60,000 nt of DNA from Cryptomeria japonica (Eukaryota; Streptophyta; Pinopsida; Cupressales; Cupressaceae). The translations under genes and the position numbers were made by a program. Location: the NCBI RefSeq assembly GCF_030272615.1, contig NC_081412.1:39240791-39300790 (forward strand). The letters run 5' to 3'. The notes below the pieces were generated by a model, which was not told the origin of the DNA, searched no databases, and saw nothing but the letters and a program-made list of their open reading frames with translations. Below, piece after piece: positions 11,201 to 22,464 of this stretch (position 1 is its first letter; the number at the start of each line of letters is the position of its first letter).

Positions 11201-12891
11201 GGCTTCACAAAGATGGCACACTTCACTATCTCCTCCTCATGTAGCAAACTCAAGAATTCTTTACCAGTAGCCATTAAAACACTAGGTGTTTTTGAAGTGC
11301 CCTCTTCATCCTCTATCAAAGACTGAATCTTGAAGGTCTTGCTGTCCTTCTTAAATGATATGGAGTTCTCCTCTCCATCATAAATCACCTTCCTATCAAA
11401 TTGCCAGGGTCTTCCTAGCAATAAGTGACATGTATCCATAGGTGACACATCACAAAGGATCTTATCCTTGTATCCTCCAATAGAAAACTCTACCCAAGTT
11501 TATTCATTGACTAAAACACTCTGTCCTTTGTTCAACCAAGTCACTTTGTAAGGATTGGTGTGGGGTATTCTTGTGAGTTTCAACTTCCTAACTGCCTCTT
11601 CTGAGATGATGTTGTCAATTGAGCCTGTATCAACTATCACCTTGCACACTTTACCAAGAATTTTGCATCTCACCCTAAACAATGCTCTCCTATGTTTGGG
11701 TTCCTCCTTAACCGGCTGTCTAATCAAAATCCTATTGAACATCAGATTCTCACCAACTTCTGATTCAATCTGGTCCACATCCGGTGTCTTGCTGCTTGAA
11801 GAGTCTTCTTGTGCATAAACAACCCTCTTTCCACTGTTTGATGAGGTAGGCTTGTCAGGGCATCTATATGCCGGGTGTCCCAATTGTCCACAATTGTAAC
11901 ACTTCATAGTTGCAAAATAGGAGTTACCTCTTCTGGTACCTCTACCCCTATTTGGACCACCTTGTGCAACTCTTCCTCTAGAATTTCCTCCTCTGAGATT
12001 GGTTTCACTACCATGCTTAGTCAACTTGGCTTCTCCTTGGTTCCTTGGCTCATTTGTCTTGCTTTGGTAACCACCTCGGTGATTCACTTGGTCTCTACCT
12101 CTGCCTCTACCCCTATTATTGGAGTCTCCTTTCCTTTTGTTCCTCTCTTCTACCTTGACAGCAAGTTGATGACATTTCTGCACAGTAGTAGGAGTCTATA
12201 GGCTTATCTCCTCCTGAATGTTCCACTTTAGGCCGCTTAGATACCTAGCCACCTTAATAGATTCATCTTCTTGGACCTTTGATCTAAGACATAGTTTTTG
12301 AAACTCTTCGGTGTAGGAAGTTACATCAAGATCTTTTTGCTTCAATCCTTGTCTCTTCTTATGAAGTTGGACTTCATAATCCTCTGGTAAGTAGTTCTCC
12401 TTAATCTTACTCACCATAGCTTTCCAATTTGTAATTGGTAGCTTTCCCATGCTAACCCTTTCTTCTTGCAGGTACTTCCACCATGTCAAAGCTGCTCCCC
12501 TTAATGTTGATTTGGCAACTTTAACCTTCTGAGCCTCTGTCACTCCTTCACACTCAAAGTGGTTTTCCATGCCCTCAATCCATTCCATAACAGTGTCGAT
12601 GTCCATTCTTCCACTGAAATGTGGCAATCCTTCAAAGGCTTTGGTGTTCAAGGCCTTAATAGCCTTCATAAAAGGTTCTTCATTGAACAAGGGATCTGGT
12701 TTAGGAATTATGTCATCTATGTCTATAGTTCTCTTGCCTTTACCCTTGGTGTCTTCACCCCAAGGTTCATGTGCCCTCTAATCCACCACTTCCTACAGTT
12801 TATTCCTTATCTCACTCATAGCTACTTCAAGGAGTCTATTCTTCTCCTTTTGTTCTTCCACTTCTCTAGCTAGCTCTGCATTAGTAACCAT
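8294..12891 (-). pseudogene. chromovirus Gag-Pol polyprotein, single frame, multiply interrupted
   Basis: Starts at ATG 12891 (MVTNAEL), 65 nt after the primer site, and stays in one frame to 8788. Order: gag (12196-12690, WWKYLQ), CCHC knuckle CYNCGQLGHPAYRC, protease DTG (both in 11500-12183), RT with YLDD (10231-10986), RNase H (9781-10212), integrase with HHCC zinc site and DDE core (from 9780), GPY/F-like module and chromodomain (8294-8674; EILESRVKK...VKWADQ...TWVEE). Nonsense codons: TAG at 12793, 12778, 12196, 11008, 10231, 9781, 9082 and 8675, and TAA at 11500. A one-base-scale frameshift lies near 8788. The stop at 9082 replaces the Gln of TDGQTE, just before the catalytic Glu. All stops are explicable as CAG/CAA changed to TAG/TAA. 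Confidence 0.93.
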
Positions 12892-12955
12892 TCTTCTCTC
12901 CCCTACTGATTCACCATTATATAGAGACATACACAGTCCAACAAGTCTTTTACTT

Positions 12956-12967
12956 GCTCTGATACCA
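12956..12967 (-). other. primer-binding site, initiator Met tRNA type
   Basis: The minus strand reads TGGTATCAGAGC 3 nt after the 5' LTR, the standard plant retrotransposon site complementary to initiator tRNA-Met. Confidence 0.9.
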
Positions 12968-12970
12968 ATC

Positions 12971-14280
12971 TGATGGGATGGGGTTTGGGATAGACTAGCC
13001 TAGTCTATGCTCCTGGATCCTTCCTTGGGATCACCTGGTGTTCTCTCCACACCCTAGGGTCTCTAGGACTTCCCTTTTTCTTGAGGAATCCCCTGACCTT
13101 GCCCAATCCACCCACCAATGAGTTGCTATGCTGCTACTAAGGTCTCACCTACTCATGAGACTCAAAACCCCTTACAATGGCTAATAAGGGCTAAGGATTG
13201 TTCCACACTTTCCAAGGTCTTAGCAAGGTTAAATTAGGGCTTAAACCATGTTTACATCCCTCCATGTACCCCAAGAAGTTTCTACCTTCATCCTTTCTAC
13301 CGATTTCACTGTTTTGTGTTTTTGCTTACAAAACAGGGCTACAAGGATTAGGACCAATTAGGCCTCCTAACCGGTCTTCTAGGGCTCCCTCTCACAAACG
13401 ATGCACAAAAAAACCTAACTCCCAAAATGGACTACCATTCAATTGGCAAGGGCTCAAGGATTTTCTATGTTTTGGGCCTCCAAGTGGCCGTACAGTGCCC
13501 ACGACGAATTTTGGGGTTTTTAAGGGTTTTGTGAGGGTTTCTGGGGTCTGTCTGGGTCACAGTGAAGGTTTTGTGTATTAGCCACCTTGTTTGGATTGGT
13601 GGAGGCTCCTCCTTCACACCAATGATTCTTCTAACACTCCTCTACACCTCCTCCAAAGGATGTACTCTCCTCTATCCAACCTTGCTCTCCAAGACCTCTG
13701 CAACCTAACCTCTCCTAATTGGGCACTATCCAATCTCGCCTAGGAGTGGGTCTTTGCTAGGTCTTCCTACATTTTTAAGGGCCCTTCTTGTTTTATAGTA
13801 TGGTACAATGTTTGCACTCTCATTCCCCATGGTTTCATGGTGGTTCCGCAATGGGGAATTTAGGGTTTGCAAGTACTTATAATACCTTTGCCTCGATCTG
13901 TGTGCCCAAACTAGGGTTTTCCATGCTAGCCTAAAGAACTTGACATCATGGTGGAAAAGTTGCTTGACAACTTTTAAAAGTTGTCATGCAACTTTTGAGC
14001 AACTTTCCCAATGTTGCTTTTTATGACTCCTAGACCCACATTGGGCCAACCTAGGGACACCACCATGTTATAAAGGACCCCTAAACACTTCAAGGACACA
14101 CATACCCTCCATTTTCAAGAAAATCACAATCTTGACTCATGACCCCTAAGATCTCCACTAGGACCCTAACTAGGACCTATGAGCACATGGCTCATTATTT
14201 TATGTACAATGGCTTCTAAAGAAGCATAACACCAACAAAACAAAGAAAGAGAAAGAGTTAGGAAGGGTGCTCCAGCACCA
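12971..14280 (-). repeat. chromovirus 5' LTR with internal deletion
   Basis: 1310 bp, followed by CATGT. Relative to the 3' LTR it lacks 279 bp bounded by the 4-bp word GAAT at both edges. In the element's orientation it is the promoter-bearing copy. Confidence 0.93.
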
Positions 14281-14285
14281 CATGT

Positions 14286-14560
14286 GCCCTATGCATGTCT
14301 TCTTTGTGAGGTATGTTGCTATGTGCAATGTGGCCCTAGATGTGTCTTCTCTATAAGGTGTATTGCCATGATATGTTAGGATTTGTAGTGTGCAGGCCAC
14401 AAATATATGCATGAGGGACTATTATTATAGTCATGTTTTTTGGGCATGTAGCCTAGGCATGTCTTCTCCATTAGGTACATGGCCATGCCATGTGGGATTT
14501 TTTGTGTTCATGCCACAAATGCACACATGAGGGACTATTATTGGAGTCATGATGAATCTT
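14286..14560. repeat. imperfect tandem repeat, about 122-bp period
   Basis: Units containing ATGTCTTCT...GGCCATG...CCACAAAT...ATGAGGGACTATTATT...GTCATG recur (about 14328-14435 and 14455-14553), with a partial unit next to the chromovirus insertion site. Confidence 0.6.
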
Positions 14561-16490
14561 CACTCTATTTAGCCATAATTTCTAGTCGTATAGTTATGTA
14601 ATGTGCACTTTTAAGGATTGTGAAGTTTCCTTCAATTATTGATGATCTCTCATCTTTGTTGCATGGGCCAACAATTTTATTTTATCTTGTTTGAATTAGT
14701 TTAATCACTATTGTGAGTTTTCTCTATTGTGTAGTTATTGTGGCTATGTTTGATTTGCTACTGGAATTGAACACATTTATTTGACTTATTATTGGTACTA
14801 TTTTTTCTTTCTTTCAATATTTATGATCTTTGGTAGTTTAGTGAAACTCTTGCTATTTTTAAATGTTGCCTTCTTTGTTGTGATGTGATTCCTCACCAAG
14901 ATCGACATAGATAACCTTGGATGAGTGTATATAAGGAATCAAACATTGGGAAAATTTGAAGATAGGGGTAAGTGTTTGTTGTATGGGTAGCTACGATCCA
15001 CTTGTACATTCTTAGTGATTATTGATGGCTATGTCTTGGAGGCTAATCCCATTAAACAAACAAGGAGGAAGTCATACATAATCGTATGGATCCTCCCTAG
15101 TTGTGTGTGGATTCAAGACCATCATTTCATATGGTTCTTGGTTACTTTGTGAGACCATGGCATCCTCTTAGACCAATATGTGAGCCTTGTATTGTTATCC
15201 CTGCAATGTGGATGAATAAGTGTATGTTAAAATAAATGCTTTACATGCCACATAGTTGCATATGAGTTGTTCACATCATCAGATCATGATTTAGAATATG
15301 TGAATTCTTTTATCCATGTGAAGTCGAATGATTGATTATGAAAATGTGTTATACATTGAAGCATAATCTGTAAGATGTTCTCTTCAAGAAAAAATATTTA
15401 TGCTTTCATAGTGAAATGTTGACGAAATGGGTTCCTAGTCTAGGAAAGTAAACTACAAACTTATACATTCACCATTTCAAAACATTTTATTGGGGAATAG
15501 TCAATTTGGTTCAATTTAATTCCTCTAGAAGAAACCAGCAATATGATTAATTGTTCCATTTTGATGTGATTGGATATGATTAGATATAATTTCATTGAAG
15601 ATGCAAGAACTAAGTAAAATTATGCAAAATTGACAAGATTAAGCATAAACAGGCAAATAATAAAGCAAAAATCTAACATAGAGGTACAAATTTGGAAATA
15701 AGACTCTAAAATGAACCTAATCAGTTACCTATAGGGAAAATGAGGTTAGAGATAATCTACCTATATGGAAAGTGGTTAAACTCTACCTCTAAGTGGCTCA
15801 TCTTGAGCATTGTAGGTATATGGGCATTGATGGCATATTATATCTGGTTCTATCATTTTTGTGGGTGCAAAATTAACAAGGCAAAATAGTATTAGTGGGA
15901 TCATGATCTCATCAAAATGGTTTTGGCTTTGCATTTATGATAGCACATTGATCAAACCTTACAAAAGGTTCCAATCTCATACATAGCATCCCAAAGTAAG
16001 GTCAATAATGATGTAACTTAATGCTTAAACTAGAGTTCTGGGTAGTCATATACCGATCATTTCTAGGATTGATGCTTAAACTGGAGTTCTGGGTAGTCAT
16101 ATACCCATGGCATAGGGTACGGGTAACCTGCAAACAATGCTAGTTCTAGATGCCTGTTTGCTTGGTGTATAACTTGTCAAAATTAGATCGATTGGCTATA
16201 GGTCTGCCATAAAGTTTCCAACTTATCACCAGTGAAAATACAAGAACCAAGGCCTAGAATACTAAAAAATGTCTCTCAGAAAGTCTGCAACAGGCAAACT
16301 TTTAGTTAGAATTTGCAGACAAAATGCTTAGAAATTCACACAATTAGCTACATTAAATACGTTCTATATTAAGTTCAATGTTTTAAGATGAAAAAGAAGA
16401 GTTAAATGGTTTTGGTTCGATTTGTAATTTTTGTGAAGCTTTTGCACTGAAGTTTCCATAGCCTAATTTTTTTGCCTGTGAAGAAAGACC
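14561..16490. other. no gene recognised; short 51-bp direct repeat
   Basis: Upstream region of the transposase gene. A 34-bp word (ATGCTTAAACTAGAGTTCTG...) starts at 16021 and again at 16072 with one change. No other structure seen. The transposase promoter should lie here but I cannot place it. Confidence 0.45.
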
Positions 16491-19400
16491 ATGTCAGATA
16501 ATATCAGTGAAGAACAAAATAAGGAGACAATTGCTAGATTATGGTCTAACTTGAAAAGAAAAGCTGATGGGAAATGTTATTGTCCCTGCAAAATTTGTAA
16601 GGGCTTAAAGACTAGAAGACTTCTAATCAAAACAGCTAAGAAACATTGTAGGCAGCATGGTCACATTGAAGGGGGACATGATTATCATCCACTGGTAAGT
16701 TGTTCATTATATCATTTTAACAATTTATATACATAAGAAATGACTTGATAATGAGATCATGATCATCGTTTATTTATGTTGATCATTTTTATATAGGTCG
16801 AGCACCCCAGTGCACATGATATGGACCAACACAACCCGAAGACTATGGTTTTCGAAGTGCAGGAACATGGAGGTGTGAATATCGAAGCTGAAGATAATGA
16901 TCCCATGGAAGATGACGATCATGCACCAGAAAACACAATTGAAGATGATGGTACAAATACATTGATCCATGACACATTTAGTACTGGCACAGCTGATCAT
17001 GATGATCAGGATGACCTTGATGTTCATGATATACCTCTTCTCAAGAATGCATATGAGCCCCTTTACAAAGGCTTCCAAACAACTCTTCTCTCTGTTGTAT
17101 TGTTGCTAGTGAACTTGAAGGTTATGAACGGTTTATCCAACATAACAATCTCACGTATGTTAAGGTGTGTCATACATGTCATTATAGTTAATAAATGGTG
17201 AATCATGTACCATTAATATTCTTTATATTAACACCTCAAACTTTTTTTTTTTGCTGTAGATTGATAGGTGAGTTTTTCTTACCACCATCAAATATTCTAC
17301 CTCGCTCATATCGAGAATTATTTGCCATTATGAAAGATATTGGAATGGAGTATCAAACAATAGATGCTTGTCCCAATGATCATATTATATATCATAAACA
17401 ACATGAATTTGGAACATAATGCCCTGAATGTCATATCAGTAGATATCGAACAGATCAAATAACAAAAATGGTGCCTCGCAAGGCTCTTCGTTATATTCCC
17501 ATTATTCCACGTATGCAACGATTATTCAGGTGCACTATCTTGGCACAATTTATGGATTACCATGCATGCAATAGAAGTCAAGATGACATTATTTGAATGC
17601 CTGTGAACGGTTAAACATTTATGGACATAGAGGAAAAGTGGCCACACTTTAAAGAAGAACCTCGTAATCTCAGGCTTTCATTGGCAGCAGACGGTGTCAA
17701 TCCATTTGGAGAGTTGAGATCTGTTTACTCAGTGTGGCCTATTTTTGTTATCAACAATAATATTCCTCCATGAATGTCAATAAAGAGGGAGCACATAATG
17801 TTGGCAATGATTGTTCCAGGTATTTTATCATTTAATAGTCATCTACATTTAATTATAAATATTGCAGTAAAATGGTCATAATAATTATGTAATGTTTTTG
17901 TTCATTCCACTAGGCAAGTACCAAGTTAAAGATATGAATGTATATATTGAGCCTCTTATCGACGAGTTGCTGGAGTTATGGAATGGTGTGACCATGTATG
18001 ACATCTCTAGACCAATAGGACAAACACAATTTCAATTCCATGCAATGCTTGTATGGACAATACATGATGCCCCAGGGCTAACACATTTTTGTGGTACGTT
18101 ATAGTGTTCAATTTGTGCATGATAATTATAATTATAAAAATTAACAGATTTAATAGAATTATACATTATCTTGTAGGTCTTCAAACAAAGGGAAAATTTG
18201 CATGTCCAGTTTGTGGTCCAAAGATGAAATCCCGTCATTCAAAAAGTTTAGGAAAGTAGGTGTTTGATGAGTATAGGCACTTCCTTCACAAAAATCATAA
18301 GTACCGGAATATTGAAAAACATCTTTTCAATGGGAAAGAAGAGACTACATCAAAGCCGCGAAGAATGACTCTTCACTAATGGAAGTTGGAATATAATAGA
18401 ATTAATCGTCAAGGTAATGTCATTCCATCTAATGGTTTATGTTTGGAATTTGAATTTTTCTATCGTGTTTTGTTTACTGATGATGTAATTGATGATACTG
18501 AAGGTCATCAAGGCATGGATGACCACCTTCCAAAGGGACTAAAAAGTTATCCCAGACAATTCAGTAGGTTGCCTTACTACGAGCAGCTACAAATTATGCA
18601 TTTGTTTGATACAATGCATATTGGAAAGAATATAACAGAGACATTATGGAAAATATTGGATGGAAGGCATGACAAAGAAAAAATTGTCAAAATTTGTAGT
18701 GACATTGTGGAATCCAATCATGCAATGAAAAATGTCATTCAATTAAATAGCAATGGAGATCAGATTAATATAAGTGCCCTTCCTTGGTTATTAACGGAGC
18801 AACAAAGAAATTCTATAAAATAAGTCATATGAAAAATTCGATTTCCCATAGGATTTGCTGCGAACATAAACAATCTCATATCAAAGAAGAGTGAATTTGG
18901 GCTAGGGATGAAAATGCATGATTGGCATACCTTCATTAAGGTAATTCGTGTTCTTGTGTATTTACTATATATTTGTATACTGCGTATGTACTTTTCATTG
19001 TATTATGTTAGAAAACAATGAAAAAATCATTTTATAATTGTTGCAGTACATTCTACCTCTATCTCTCTCAGACCACTTCAACAATAATATCAAGCAAGTC
19101 ATATATGATCTTGGAAAATACATGAGGTAAGTAGTGATGTTTGTTCAATTTGTTGTATAGATATTATATTTGCCATTTGTTTTACTTGTTATGCAATATA
19201 TTGTATATTATTTTGTAAAGTCTCGTTTATATATTTTTGCGTCTTCAATCTCTTTTAGGTGGTTGTCATCTAAAGAAATCCTCAAGGAAGATATAAAATA
19301 TTGGAAGAGAAAAATCCCTCATCTAATGTGTGAAATGCAAAAGTGTCTACCTTCAACTTTTTTCAATGCACAAGAACACTACCTCATACACCAAGTTGAG

Positions 19401-20695
19401 GAGATCGAATTGTGTGGACCTGTACACACTAGGTCAATGTGGATGGTTGAGAGGCACATGAAATTTTTGAAGGCTTTGGTTCGACAAAGAGCACATCCTG
19501 AGGGTTATATGGTGGAGGGATATATGGTATACCAAACTATGGTGTACATTACTGAATATCTTCCTAAGTTTGCAGCAAAAATCCACGTAGATCGCATTTG
19601 GGATCCCAACCCCATTAATAAATTCGAAGGGGAGCACTTGATAGGGAAAGGTAGATTGAAGAAAGTGAGAGGTAATTATAAGATGTTATTGTAGTAAATT
19701 AATTCTTCATCTTCTAAATAAATCAGTTGTAAGTGGTCTATTAATTATTTGTACAATTGGTCGGAAGTGGGATGCGCTACATTTGTATATTGCAAACAAT
19801 CTTGATTGGATGACAGTGTGGATTGAACGATGTCAACATTCTGGTCGTACATTAACATGGGATGGTGTCACTTCATTAGTTAAAGAAGCTCATCGTAATA
19901 GAGATTCCAATGTTACACAAAGAGAAATTGATTTAGCATATGGTTTAAGAGATCAATAGGTACGTATAATTTTATTAATCACTCGTATGTTTATCAACTC
20001 ATGATGCAATAATTTTAATATGTTAGACATATTGCAGGTCAAACACCACAAGGCTATGTGCTGTAATGGTCATAAATTTCGCACCAAACAGTTGGATGAC
20101 ACGAAGAAAACTTGTGATTCTGGGATAACTGCAGTCTTTGAGGTGACCAATATTTCATCTAGAAATGACATACATCCTCAAGAGTCTCAAAATCGATACT
20201 ATGGCATTTTGGATGATATACTTGAGTGTGACTTTAATTCCTTCAAATTAGTTATGTTTGTCATCAAATGGTATAGGCTACGGCTGAATAAAAATGATCC
20301 TGATAGAACTGTTATCGAACATGATAATGGATTTACAATGGTTAATACAAGGTCATTTGAATGAGTTGGGGATGAGCCCTATGTTCTTCCAAGTCAATGT
20401 GAGCAGGTATTTTACTCGTAGGTTCCACATAAACTGGGTTGGTCATCATGTCTAAGAGGAAGGCTGATAATGTATAATGTGATGGAAGAAGAAGATACCA
20501 AAGAAGTAGAAGATGATATAGATGATGATCACGATCGATATTTAGTCGATGATGTTCCTGACGGAAATGTACATGAAGAAGAAGCCGATGATGATGATGC
20601 TGCTGCTACTGATGATGATGGTGATGGTGATGGTGATGGTGATGATGATGATGATGACGAACATAATGATGACGACGACGACGACGACGACGGCG

Positions 20696-20770
<75 letters not shown>

Positions 20771-20808
20771 GTCATGATGATGAGTTGGATGAAGAAGAAG
20801 ATCAATGA
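16491..20808 (+). pseudogene. TNP2-type CACTA transposase, decayed multi-exon gene
   Basis: Exon 1 (16491-16694) encodes a Cys/His N-terminal module (CYCPCKIC...HCRQHGH) and ends at GTAAGT; exon 2 begins at 16797. Then come the transposase core (DACPNDHIIY...CPECHISRYR, KWPHF, SLAADGVNPFG, WTIHDAPG, KGKFACPVCG) at about 17250-18240, and DEYRHFLHKN. These are followed by a DUF4218-like block (LFDTMHIGKNITETLW to HEYL-type VYITEYLPKF, 18500-19690) and a DUF4216-like block (WYRLR..., EPYVLPSQCEQVFY, 20020-20420). The C-terminus is a very long Asp/Glu tail. Internal stops: TAA after EFGT (about 17417), TGA and TAA near 17595-17613, TGA near 17771 (Trp expected), TAG at about 18257 (Gln expected), TAA near 18377. 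It would cut and paste CACTA elements; this copy looks dead. Confidence 0.85.
20583..20793 (+). repeat. (GAT/GAC)n microsatellite encoding poly-Asp
   Basis: Trinucleotide expansion in frame with the C-terminal tail of the transposase gene, giving about 60 mostly acidic residues. The long poly-Ile frame opposite is an artefact. Confidence 0.9.
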
Positions 20809-20939
20809 CATGAATGAAATGTATGAGATGCGATTATTATATTATCTATTTAATATTGATATCTTGATAGAAATTGATTTGACTTATATGGTTACATAAA
20901 TAATTCATATGTTTTGAATTCTAATGCCATTACTTAATT

Positions 20940-21250
20940 AATTCATGATGCACCTCTAGCTATGTGATAGATGGTGATTTAAAATACATATGTGATGGAT
21001 TACATGCTTATGATGATACATGTGACATTTTTTGAACTTTGTGTTTATTTATGGAATGTGGACTACTTATTAGCTATGTGATGGATGGTGATTTATGATA
21101 CGTATGTGATGGATTATATGTTTATGATGATACATATGTGATTCTTATGATGCTCAATTACATATATGATGATACATATGTGATGCTTATGATGCTTATG
21201 ATATTGTAGTATTTATTGTTTATCAAATTACAAATGTAATGCTTATGATG
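20940..21250. repeat. degenerate repeats of TATGATGATACATATGTGATG
   Basis: Variants of GATACATATGTGATG and GCTATGTGATGGATGGTGATTTA recur several times between the transposase gene and the SET gene. There is no coding signal. Confidence 0.6.
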
Positions 21251-21589
21251 CTCAATTGTTGGTGCAAGAACCTGAACCCCTTTGACAAGGATCATGCACC
21301 CTTTGACGAGGATCTTGCATAGTCTCATGGATCGACAGGTCTAAGTCAATACACCTTATATAAATAATATAATTTTTAAAAATTACAAGAAAAACAAACT
21401 TCCTCAGTTTTTCAAACCTCAACATTAGCAGCAAATCTAATACAGTTATCAACACTTGAGGCCCCAGTTGGACTTACTCAAATTTTAATCTCAACATCAA
21501 CTTTATGGCCAACTTCTTCATCAATATTACCCTCATTTGCAAAATATCTCTCTCATTACTAGCTAACTCTCTCATTTGATGGTGCACAG

Positions 21590-22335
21590 GTATCACCAAA
21601 TAGGTATTTGTCAGATGTGTCTTCCTCGAGTGAGGGAAATGCAGGAATAGAAGAGGAAAGTGAGACATGTAGTAGATCTCAAATAGGGAGATCAACTAGA
21701 GGTCAAAAGATTAGAAGAAAATTAAATAAACACATGGAATTTTTTCTTGCTCAAGGGGGGTCATGTTCTTATGATGATGAGACCAAAGGCGACATTGAGG
21801 TGCCCTTGAGGTACAAACATCTACTGAAACAATGTGTACCCAAGGAACTTCCTCCAATAAACACTGTTTTTTGTTAATGAGAGGATATATCACATCGCAC
21901 CTTCGTCGTTACATGGTTTGGGCCTATTTTCCATTGACAACATAAAGGTCTATTACAACAAAGTTGCTGAATTGATGGAGTTTGTTGGACCTTGTTACAA
22001 TTATAATGATTGGATGCAGATTGTTCGATATAAAAAAAGTATGCGTAGGTATGCACTGTCAGCCAATTATATACAACAAAAAGATAATGATCAAAGTAAA
22101 CGAGTGGCTGTATACATTGATGGAAGGCCAAAAGCAACAGGGAATATTGCAGGTTTTATAAATAGTAAACGACCTAGGTCAACTAATAAGCAACCCAATT
22201 GCATATTTGAGGCATGTGAGGGAAATTGTGTGTTTGTATGTGCGATAAAATCAATAAGTGCAGGGGAAGAGCTGCTAATCGATTACAATTTGAGTTGTAT
22301 AGATACAAACAAAGTTACTATCATGGGGGTGGTAC
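21590..22335 (+). CDS. SET-domain exon of the second CACTA gene
   Basis: An exon beginning after GCACAG (21585-21589) encodes an acidic/Ser-rich lead, a basic stretch (RGQKIRRKLNKHMEFF), and then a SET domain: HIAPSSLHGLGLFS (N-terminal SET motif), ELMEFVG, RRYALSANYI, GFINSKRP...QPNC and ISAGEELLIDYNL (C-terminal motif with the conserved Tyr). SET domains transfer methyl groups to protein lysines, mainly histones. A T6 run at about 21865 shifts the frame between PPINTVF and FVNERIY, so either one base has been lost or gained, or a short unseen splice exists. Otherwise the domain is open and its core residues are kept. The exon ends at GGGGGTG|GTACGT. It lies downstream of TNP2 in the same orientation and inside the same termini. 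Substrate unknown. Confidence 0.7.
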
Positions 22336-22464
22336 GTACTATATATATACCATTTAAGCCAACTTCCAATTAATGAATCCAATAAACCATTGTATTATTA
22401 AGTTTTTTTGCTAAGTCTATTGGTTTCATTTCGCTAACGTTTTTATATTTTTTCTTTGTCACAG

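Larger units (their letters stand above)
6683..14280 (-). mobile_element. complete Ty3/gypsy chromovirus nested in the CACTA element
   Basis: Two long terminal repeats in direct orientation (6683-8272 and 12971-14280) flank a gag-pol region read on the minus strand. The 5-bp duplication CATGT flanks the element at 6678-6682 and 14281-14285. The primer-binding site and polypurine tract are in the correct places for minus-strand orientation. A chromodomain after integrase places it among the chromoviruses. The LTRs differ at several percent of positions by eye, mostly transitions, so the insertion is old. The polyprotein carries nine nonsense codons and a frameshift, so it cannot move by itself. 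Confidence 0.95.

Noticed and set aside
8294-12891. Stop-codon reassignment (TAG read as Gln)
   Set aside because: Same pattern occurs only in decayed elements; the phytocyanin and the young Gag ORF use normal code, and deamination of CAG explains it.
12956-12967. tRNA gene fragment
   Set aside because: Only the 12-nt 3'-complement of initiator tRNA is present, next to an LTR: it is the primer site.
20542-20811. Poly-Ile/Val minus-strand frame and poly-Met frame at 20549-20899
   Set aside because: Shadows of the GAT trinucleotide repeat.
20940-21250. Regulatory repeats of the SET gene promoter
   Set aside because: Only simple GATACATATGTGATG variants; nothing ties them to promoter function.
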